Shown here piece by piece: positions 30,158 to 35,281 of a stretch of 35,281 bases of DNA (positions are counted from its first letter, which is position 1; each line of letters begins with the position of its first letter). A program made the translations under genes and the position numbers. The notes beneath the pieces are model-generated. The model was not told the DNA's origin. It did not search any database and saw only the letters and a list, made by a program, of their open reading frames with translations. The DNA is from Mycobacterium sp. (GTDB lineage: Bacteria > Actinomycetota > Actinomycetes > Mycobacteriales > Mycobacteriaceae): NCBI GenBank assembly GCA_025965975.1, contig JAOPVX010000258.1, forward strand, positions 1-35,281, written 5' to 3'.

Positions 30158-30210
30158 GCCGCCACCCTATCGATCTGCGATTTGCCGCCGCGCGTCGCAT
30201 GATGGACGCG

Positions 30211-31551
30211 ATGCCCCCCGATCACAGCTTCGCTCCCACGCAGCTCGCGGCCCGCGCCGCATACCTGCTGCGCGGCAACGACCTGGGCGCGATGACGACC
30301 GCCGCGCCGTTTCTGTACCCGCACATGTGGAGCTGGGACGCCGCGTTCGTGGCGATCGGCCTTGCGCCACTGAGCGTCGAGCGGGCCGTCGTCGAACTGG
30401 ACACGCTGCTATCGGCGCAGTGGACCAACGGGATGATTCCGCACATCGTCTTCGCCAACGGCGTCGACGGCTACTTCCCCGGCCCGGCGCGCTGGGCCAC
30501 CTCGGCGCTGGCCGCCAACGCGCCGCGCACGCGGCACACGTCGGGCATCACCCAGCCGCCCGTGCACGCGATCGCGGTGCAGCGCATCCTCGACCAGGCC
30601 CGCTCGCGGGGCCGGTCCACGCGCGCGGTCGCCGAGGCCTTCCTCGATCGCCGCTGGGCCGACTTGGTGCGCTGGCATCGGTGGCTGGCCGAGGCCCGCG
30701 ACCCGAAGTCAAGGGGCCGCGTCACGCTCTACCACGGCTGGGAGTCCGGCATGGACAACTCGCCCCGCTGGGACAGCGCATACGCCAACGTGGTTCCTGG
30801 GAACGTGCCGGAGTACCAGCGCGAGGACAACGCCATCGTCACCGACGCCAGCCAGCGGCCGTCGGACCTCGAGTACGACCGTTATCTGTGGCTGGTGGAG
30901 GAAATGAAGTCGGTGCGCTACGACGACGAGTTGCTTCCAAAGGTGATGAGCTTCGCCGTGGAGGACGTGTTCGTGTCGGCGATCCTGTCGGTGGCCTGCA
31001 CCGTGTTGGCCGAGATCGGCGAGGACTACAAGCGGCCACATGCCGACGTCAAGGACCTGTACGCATGGGCCGAACGATTCCGCATGGGCGTCGTCGAGAC
31101 CACTGACGAACGTACGGGCGCCGCGAGGGATTACGACGTGCGCGCCGAGCGCTGGGTGGCCACCGAGACCGTTGCGCAGTTCTCTCCGCTGCTGTGCGGC
31201 GGCTTGCCGCACAACAAGGAACGTTCGCTGCTGCGGCTGCTGGAGGGTCCGCGGTTCTGCGGGCATCCGGATCTGCGGTACCCGCTTATCCCGTCGACGT
31301 CACCTGTGTCGCGGGACTTCCGTCAACGCGAGTACTGGCGTGGGCCGGTGTGGCCGGTGATGACGTGGCTGTTCTCGTGGTGCTTCGCACGCCGCGGCTG
31401 GGCCGAACGGGCGCTGATGCTCAAGCGTGAGGGGCTCAGACAGGCGAGCGACGGGACGTTCGCGGAGTACTACGAACCGTTCACCGGGGAACCGCTGGGC
31501 AGCATGCAGCAGTCGTGGACCGCCGCCGCGGTGCTCGATTGGCTCGGCTGA
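30211..31551 (+). CDS. ggh: Glucosylglycerate hydrolase (GH63 family)
   Basis: Hydrolyses glucosylglycerate, a compatible solute that accumulates in mycobacteria under nitrogen limitation, to glucose and glycerate. From ATG 30211 the protein has 446 residues, the length I recall for the characterised M. hassiacum enzyme. With this start the proposed catalytic pair falls exactly at Asp182 (HGWESGMDNSPRWD) and Glu419 (DGTFAEYYEPFTGEP). Other landmarks: AAPFLYPHMWSWDAAFVAIG, GITQPPVHAIAVQRIL, STSPVSRDFRQREYWRGPVW and GSMQQSWTAAAVLDWL. In-frame ATGs at 30199 and 30202 would add four or three residues. Known chiefly from rapidly growing mycobacteria. No clear ribosome binding site is visible. Confidence 0.9.
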   Translation: MPPDHSFAPTQLAARAAYLLRGNDLGAMTTAAPFLYPHMWSWDAAFVAIGLAPLSVERAVVELDTLLSAQWTNGMIPHIVFANGVDGYFPGPARWATSALAANAPRTRHTSGITQPPVHAIAVQRILDQARSRGRSTRAVAEAFLDRRWADLVRWHRWLAEARDPKSRGRVTLYHGWESGMDNSPRWDSAYANVVPGNVPEYQREDNAIVTDASQRPSDLEYDRYLWLVEEMKSVRYDDELLPKVMSFAVEDVFVSAILSVACTVLAEIGEDYKRPHADVKDLYAWAERFRMGVVETTDERTGAARDYDVRAERWVATETVAQFSPLLCGGLPHNKERSLLRLLEGPRFCGHPDLRYPLIPSTSPVSRDFRQREYWRGPVWPVMTWLFSWCFARRGWAERALMLKREGLRQASDGTFAEYYEPFTGEPLGSMQQSWTAAAVLDWLG

Positions 31552-31578
31552 TCCGGCCCATTCGGCTGATCCGGCCTA
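31543..31578. repeat. 18-base tandem duplication at the ggh 3' end
   Basis: YTCGGCTGATCCGGCCYA occurs twice in tandem (31543-31560 and 31561-31578), followed by TTCGGC. The first copy includes the ggh stop codon and the second reaches the stop of the convergent marR gene. Confidence 0.8.
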
Positions 31579-32025
31579 TTCGGCCAGCCGCTCCAGCGGG
31601 GCCAGCGCCTTGGTCAGCGTCTCCAGATCTTCGGGGCTGAGCTTGCTGAGCAGCGCGGCGAGCTGGGCCTGGCGGGCGGCCAGCGACTCCCGATGCTGCG
31701 CCAGTCCTCGCGGGGTGATGTCGACGAGCACGGCCCGCAGATCCGACGGGTCGCGGGACCGCTTCACCAGGCCCAGCTTCTCCAGCCGGCGGATCGCGAC
31801 GGTGGTGGTTGGGGTGCGCACCCGTTCGTGGGCGGCCAGCTCAGTCATCCGGATCGGACCCTGGTCGAGCAATGTCAGCAGAATCGACAGCTGCGCCAGC
31901 GTCAGGTCGCCTGCGGTGGCTGGCAGACGGCTGGTATCGCCGCGGCGCAAGACAGCAAACACCTTGGAGAGGACGCGATGCAGCTCTCGGGCCAGTTCGG
32001 TGACCTGTGGTTCGGTCTCCACCAT
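31576..32025 (-). CDS. MarR family transcriptional regulator (Rv0042c-like)
   Basis: Winged-helix dimeric DNA-binding regulator; ligand unknown. 149 residues. The N-terminal dimerisation helix (TELARELHRVLSKVFAVLRR) is followed by LTLAQLSILLTLLDQGPIRM, the recognition helix region TELAAHERVRTPTTTVAIRR and the wing (LVKRSRDPSDLRAVLVDITP). The C-terminal helices are complete. Target genes are not evident: it is convergent with ggh, and its upstream neighbour is the ABC-ATPase remnant. TAGACT, eight bases before the ATG, suggests a leaderless or near-leaderless transcript. Confidence 0.91.
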   Translation of the reverse strand: MVETEPQVTELARELHRVLSKVFAVLRRGDTSRLPATAGDLTLAQLSILLTLLDQGPIRMTELAAHERVRTPTTTVAIRRLEKLGLVKRSRDPSDLRAVLVDITPRGLAQHRESLAARQAQLAALLSKLSPEDLETLTKALAPLERLAE

Positions 32026-32033
32026 AATTCGCT

Positions 32034-32039
32034 AGTCTA
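32034..32039 (-). promoter_or_regulatory. -10 element, marR
   Basis: TAGACT on the minus strand lies eight bases before the marR ATG, with no ribosome binding site between, which fits a nearly leaderless transcript. Confidence 0.4.
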
Positions 32040-32080
32040 ACCTGTCGGGGGCTGTCACATGCGAACGCGCGTCAATTAAC

Positions 32081-32294
32081 TCAGAGAACTTGCGACAGGA
32101 AACGACGCAGCCGATCCGTTTCGGCGGCCTTCGAAGACCTGCTCCGGTGGGCCCGATTCGACCACCTGACCGTGATCCATGAACACCACCGCGTCCGATG
32201 TTGACCGGGCGAGTCCCATCTCATGCGTGACGACCACCATCGTCGTGCCGTCGGAGCCGAGGTCTGCGATGAGTGCCAGCGGCGACATCGCCAT
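32081..32294 (-). pseudogene. C-terminal remnant of an amino-acid-type ABC transporter ATPase (GlnQ-like)
   Basis: Only the last third of an ABC ATPase remains. LALIADLGSDGTTMVVVTHE carries the H-loop histidine, followed by MGLARSTSDAVVFMDHGQVV and ESGPPEQVF. The frame then slips: the expected C-terminus SKAAETDRLRRFLSQVL continues in a second frame to a TGA at 32081-32083, consistent with loss of two bases. Upstream, GGCGATGTC is separated from CTGGCACTC by four extra bases, a second frame break. Walker A and the signature motif are absent. The fragment begins 15 bases after the gntR stop, so a deletion probably removed the rest of the transporter operon. Confidence 0.8.
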
Positions 32295-32308
32295 CGCCCC
32301 GGGCTCGA

Positions 32309-33013
32309 TCAGAACGCAACCGGCGCGGCTGACCCAGATGTCGCAGGCCGTGCGGCTCCTGGCGGCCGGAAGACCCCGCGTCGCACCAGTTCACCGAGCA
32401 TGATCTTGGCCATCACCCCGGACCGCTCGCCGCACGCCGCACGGGCACCGTCGGGGTCGCGCCGGTGGATGGCGGCGGTCTCGGCCTCGTAGAAGGGAAG
32501 CATCTCGTTGTGGTTGTTGAGGTAGGACAGCCAGAACGGCCGCGGGATGAATGTCTGCGATGCCCGGATCGCCGCCTGCAATCGCGGGCCCGCGTATTCG
32601 TCGTTGATGACGCGGCGAAATTGCCACGCCGTCTCCTGAAACGCGCGCGACTCTTTGCTGCCGCGCATCGTATTGATCAACGCGGCCAGTTGGTCGAGGA
32701 TTCGCGGCAGCCCGTCGACGGCGGCGCGGGCCGATGCGATGCCACACAACAGTCCGTACACCTCGTGGTGCTCACGCAAGACGGCCTCGTCGAATCGTTC
32801 GACGTACGCACCGCGGTGATACTGCGTGGACAGGATGCCGTCATGCTCGAGTTGGACCACCGCCTCCTGTATCGGCACGCGGCTGAGTCCTAAGTCGTTG
32901 GCGATCTCGTTGCGATCAACCCTGTCCCCCGACCGCAGTTTGCCAGTCAGCACCAGGTTGACGACATGCGAAACCACGAGGTCCTTTTCTTTGACCCCAT
33001 ACTTCTTGGGCAT
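32309..33013 (-). CDS. GntR family transcriptional regulator (FCD type, Rv0043c-like)
   Basis: Metabolite-responsive repressor or activator. 234 residues. The N-terminal winged helix is [33 protein letters not shown] (in two parts), with the wing [14 protein letters not shown]. The C-terminal FCD ligand domain spans about 80-215 and includes [20 protein letters not shown] and a run of helices to [14 protein letters not shown]. The last 18 residues ([18 protein letters not shown]) are low in complexity and lie next to the ABC-ATPase remnant, so the natural end may have been altered by the same deletion. The lost transporter may have been a target. Confidence 0.9.
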   Translation of the reverse strand: MPKKYGVKEKDLVVSHVVNLVLTGKLRSGDRVDRNEIANDLGLSRVPIQEAVVQLEHDGILSTQYHRGAYVERFDEAVLREHHEVYGLLCGIASARAAVDGLPRILDQLAALINTMRGSKESRAFQETAWQFRRVINDEYAGPRLQAAIRASQTFIPRPFWLSYLNNHNEMLPFYEAETAAIHRRDPDGARAACGERSGVMAKIMLGELVRRGVFRPPGAARPATSGSAAPVAF

Positions 33014-33064
33014 GGCGCGGCAAGCATCTCACGTACCCGTCGCAACGGGAGCCGTTCCGCCAGT

Positions 33065-33877
33065 TCAGTTTCCATTCGGTTGGCGACGGTCGCGCCAGCG
33101 GCACAGCGCCTCGGCCTGCGTCAGGTCGTAGTCGGGTCCGTTGACGCCGACGGTCAGCATCGTGACCCCGAGCTCGACAAACGCGTCGGCTTCGGCCAGC
33201 AGCGCGTCCAGGCTGTTGCCCTGCACGCCGGCGGATCGTTCGATGGTGGCCGGGTCGCGGCCGATGTCAGCGCAGTGCCGCGCAAGGATCTCCGCCTTCG
33301 CGGGGTATGTCTCCAGCGTGGTGAACCCGTGCCAGATGTCTGCGTACTCGGCGACCAGTCGCAGTGTTTTCCGCTCCCCCTGACCGCCGATCAAGATCGG
33401 GATGTCCCGGGTCGGCGGCGGGTTGAGCTTGGCCAGCCGTGACTTGATGCGCGGCAGCCCGGCGGCGAGGTCGTCGAGCCTGCCGCCCGCGGTGCCGAAC
33501 TCGTAGCCGTACTCGTCGTAGTCCTTCTCCTTCCAGCCCGACCCGATGCCGAGGATCAGCCGGCCCTCCGAGATGTGGTCGACGGTGCGCGCCATGTCGG
33601 CCAGCAGCTCGGGGTTGCGGTAGGAGTTGCAGGTCACCAGCGCGCCGATCTCGAGGCGCGACGTCTGCTCGGCCCAGGCGCCCAGCATCGTCCAGCACTC
33701 GTAGTGCGGGCCGTCGGGATCGCCGTAGAGCGGGAAGAAGTGATCCCAGTTGAACGCGACGTCGACACCGATGTCCTCACAGCGGCGAACCGCCTCGCGG
33801 ATATGGCTGTATTGCGGGGAGTGTTGCGGCTGCAGCTGCACGCCGATGCGGATTGGGTGTTGAGAGGGAGAGGCCAC
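33065..33877 (-). CDS. LLM-class F420-dependent oxidoreductase (Rv0044c-like)
   Basis: Luciferase-like monooxygenase fold; mycobacterial members of this type generally use coenzyme F420, but the substrate is unknown. 270 residues from GTG 33877 (MASPSQHPIRIGVQLQPQHS). Landmarks: VDVAFNWDHFFPLYGDPDGP, LEIGALVTCNSYRNPELLAD, HISEGRLILGIGSGWKEKDY and PILIGGQGERKTLRLVAEYA, which together form the cofactor pocket. TACCGT lies six bases before GTG, so the message is probably leaderless. An open frame continues 20 codons upstream without conserved sequence. Followed by gntR after 51 bases. Confidence 0.92.
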   Translation of the reverse strand: MASPSQHPIRIGVQLQPQHSPQYSHIREAVRRCEDIGVDVAFNWDHFFPLYGDPDGPHYECWTMLGAWAEQTSRLEIGALVTCNSYRNPELLADMARTVDHISEGRLILGIGSGWKEKDYDEYGYEFGTAGGRLDDLAAGLPRIKSRLAKLNPPPTRDIPILIGGQGERKTLRLVAEYADIWHGFTTLETYPAKAEILARHCADIGRDPATIERSAGVQGNSLDALLAEADAFVELGVTMLTVGVNGPDYDLTQAEALCRWRDRRQPNGN

Positions 33878-33883
33878 GTCGCT

Positions 33884-33889
33884 ACGGTA
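33884..33889 (-). promoter_or_regulatory. -10 element, leaderless LLM oxidoreductase gene
   Basis: TACCGT on the minus strand is six bases from the GTG start, and there is no Shine-Dalgarno sequence, both as expected for a leaderless mycobacterial transcript. Confidence 0.5.
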
Positions 33890-33946
33890 TCCCCGCCACC
33901 CGCCGATCTGCCCGTCGGCTTTGCACGGAACGGACACATCCCAGGG

Positions 33947-34852
33947 TCAAGCGTTGAGCACCGCTCGCAGGATGTCGACGAGTGCTCGTGGCTGGTCGCC
34001 CTGGACCGAATGTCCGGAGTCGGCTACGACGTGGGTCCGCTGGAAGCCGGGCGCGGCCTTCGCGAATGCCTCGGCGTCCTCGTCGTTGACGAAGAAAGAC
34101 TTCGCGCCGCGCACCAGCGTGGTGGGCATGGTGATGGCGGGCACGTCGTCCCACAGACCCTCGAAGCCGTCGCCCTTGCGGAACGAGTCGTAGCGCCACG
34201 TCCAGGTACCGTCGTCGAGTTGCTTCGAATTGTGAAAGACGCCACGGCGCAACGATTTCCGATCACGGTGAGGGGCCGCGGCCACCGTCACATCGAGCAT
34301 CGCGGCGAAGCTGGTAAACGTCCGGTCGCCCCGCACGAGTGCCACGGTGCCCATCTGTGCCTGCGTCATCTGCTCGTGGCGTTCGGGCGCGGACGGCGTG
34401 ACGTCGACGAGCACCAGTTCGGGCACCAGCTCCGGTTCGGACGCGGCCAGCCGCAGCGCCGTCAGCCCACCCAGCGACATGCCGACCACCAGCCGGGGGG
34501 TCGGCGCCCACTCGCGCAGCACGGGACGCAGCGTCTCGGCGGACAGGCGTGGTCCGTAGTCGCCGTCCTCGCGCCAAGCCGAACGGCCATGTCCAGGAAG
34601 GTCGACCGCCAACGCGGGCAGGCCAAGCCCGACGATCACGGTGTCCCACGTGTGGGCGTTCTGCCCGCCACCGTGCAGGAAAACCACCTTGGGCGGTTCG
34701 TCGCCCCACTTGATCGCGCTGATCGGGCCCGAGCCGATGCGCCGCACCGACGGCAGCGGCCCGCCCACCCCGATCTGTTCGGCGTTTTCGTGAAGCAGCC
34801 CGAACTCGGCGAGGCCGGCCAGGTCGTCGTCGGAGACTTCGGCGTTCGTCAC
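33947..34852 (-). CDS. Alpha/beta hydrolase (Rv0045c-like esterase)
   Basis: Cytosolic esterase-type hydrolase; the M. tuberculosis homologue cleaves short acyl esters in vitro, and the natural substrate is unknown. 301 residues, GTG start. Oxyanion-hole HGGG is at 60-63 (VVFLHGGGQNAHTWD), followed by AVDLPGHGRSAW. The nucleophile elbow GMSLGG puts Ser at 126. The C-terminal VVADSGHSVQGDQP provides the catalytic His at about 281, and LVRGAKSFFVNDEDAEAF probably the acid. TAGCCT, whose TAG is the ino1 stop codon, lies seven bases before the GTG, so the gene may have its own leaderless promoter inside the ino1 end. Confidence 0.91.
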   Translation of the reverse strand: MTNAEVSDDDLAGLAEFGLLHENAEQIGVGGPLPSVRRIGSGPISAIKWGDEPPKVVFLHGGGQNAHTWDTVIVGLGLPALAVDLPGHGRSAWREDGDYGPRLSAETLRPVLREWAPTPRLVVGMSLGGLTALRLAASEPELVPELVLVDVTPSAPERHEQMTQAQMGTVALVRGDRTFTSFAAMLDVTVAAAPHRDRKSLRRGVFHNSKQLDDGTWTWRYDSFRKGDGFEGLWDDVPAITMPTTLVRGAKSFFVNDEDAEAFAKAAPGFQRTHVVADSGHSVQGDQPRALVDILRAVLNA

Positions 34853-34859
34853 GCCGTCG

Positions 34860-34865
34860 AGGCTA
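34860..34865 (-). promoter_or_regulatory. -10 element overlapping the ino1 stop codon
   Basis: TAGCCT on the minus strand: its TAG (34863-34865) is the ino1 stop codon, and seven bases separate it from the hydrolase GTG. No ribosome binding site is visible before that GTG, which favours the promoter reading. Confidence 0.45.
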
Positions 34866-35281
34866 GCCCTCGATGAATGTCTCGAGCTGCGTGCGCGCGA
34901 TGTCGTCGGGCAGCTGCTTGGGCGGGCTCTTCATCAGGTACGCCGACGCGGCCTCAACGGGGCCACCGATGCCGCGGTCCTTGGCGATCTTCGCCGCGCG
35001 CACCGCGTCGATGATGACGCCGGCCGAGTTCGGCGAGTCCCAGACCTCGAGCTTGTACTCCAGGTTCAGCGGCACGTCGCCGAAGGCACGGCCTTCAAGG
35101 CGGACGTAGGCCCACTTGCGGTCGTCGAGCCAGCCGACGTGATCGGACGGGCCGATGTGCACATCCTTGGTCTTGAACTCGCGCTGCAGGTTGGAGGTCA
35201 CGGCCTGGGTATTGGAGATCTTCTTGGACTCCAGCCGCTCGCGCTCGAGCATGTTGAGGAAGTCCATGTTGCCGCCGACGT
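34863..35281 (-). CDS. ino1: Inositol-3-phosphate synthase, C-terminal part
   Basis: The last 139 codons of the NAD-dependent enzyme that converts glucose 6-phosphate to inositol 3-phosphate, the first step to phosphatidylinositol, mannosides and mycothiol. The gene enters from the right edge. Visible sequence: [20 protein letters not shown], then [60 protein letters not shown] and [20 protein letters not shown], the conserved C-terminal catalytic region with its lysines. It ends with TAG at 34863. Directly followed by the hydrolase gene, as in M. tuberculosis (Rv0046c-Rv0045c). Confidence 0.94.
   Translation of the reverse strand, partial: VGGNMDFLNMLERERLESKKISNTQAVTSNLQREFKTKDVHIGPSDHVGWLDDRKWAYVRLEGRAFGDVPLNLEYKLEVWDSPNSAGVIIDAVRAAKIAKDRGIGGPVEAASAYLMKSPPKQLPDDIARTQLETFIEG

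Overview
The window is the origin-of-replication neighbourhood of a mycobacterial chromosome, high in GC. It most resembles a rapidly growing species (Mycolicibacterium type). The evidence is the syntenic block dnaN-dnaA-rpmH-rnpA-yidD-yidC-jag-rsmG-parA-parB, mycobacterial proteins such as CwlM, the MurJ-pseudokinase fusion, TrxB/TrxC and the Mtc28 antigen, and a glucosylglycerate hydrolase known from rapid growers. No search was possible, so family and species statements rest on recalled sequences and on motifs visible here.

Layout. 1-933: start of dnaN (minus strand, running off the edge) and the dnaA-dnaN intergenic region, the expected oriC. 934-2424: dnaA (minus, TTG start). 2425-3006: dnaA/rpmH divergent promoter region with a second DnaA-box cluster. 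3007-9324 (plus): ribosomal protein L34, RNase P protein, membrane insertion (YidD, YidC), KhpB/Jag, RsmG, the ParA/ParB segregation system with two perfect parS palindromes, and a GNAT-like protein. 9389-19978 (minus): a cell-envelope and redox block running mutT4 > DUF6049-type protein > MurJ fusion > remnant of sigM > shortened anti-sigma gene rsmA > trxB > trxC > cwlM. 20064-21506 (plus): CCA-adding enzyme.

21629-35281 corresponds to the Rv0036c-Rv0046c segment of M. tuberculosis: DinB-like protein, MFS transporter, YqgE, a dead bile-acid-symporter-like gene, a small membrane protein, Mtc28, LeuS, an SDR, glucosylglycerate hydrolase, MarR, an ABC-ATPase remnant, GntR, an F420-type LLM oxidoreductase, an alpha/beta hydrolase, and the C-terminal part of Ino1. 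Its direct junction to pcnA means that, relative to M. tuberculosis, the origin-containing segment is inverted. As I recall it, this is the arrangement of M. smegmatis.

The genes fall into replication start and segregation (DnaA, DnaN, ParAB/parS), translation and tRNA maturation (L34, RnpA, RsmG, CCA enzyme, LeuS), envelope assembly (YidC, MurJ, CwlM, Ino1) and thiol redox control (TrxB/TrxC behind a SigH-type promoter).

I found no new defence, mobile or biosynthetic system, no CRISPR, no tRNA/rRNA and no insertion sequence. The most notable signals are three eroded loci: sigM with matching loss of the sigma-binding part of RsmA, the symporter, and the ABC ATPase. Also notable are a set of apparent leaderless promoters, two of which use the upstream gene's TAG stop codon as the start of the -10 hexamer, and the overlap of parS with the rsmG start.
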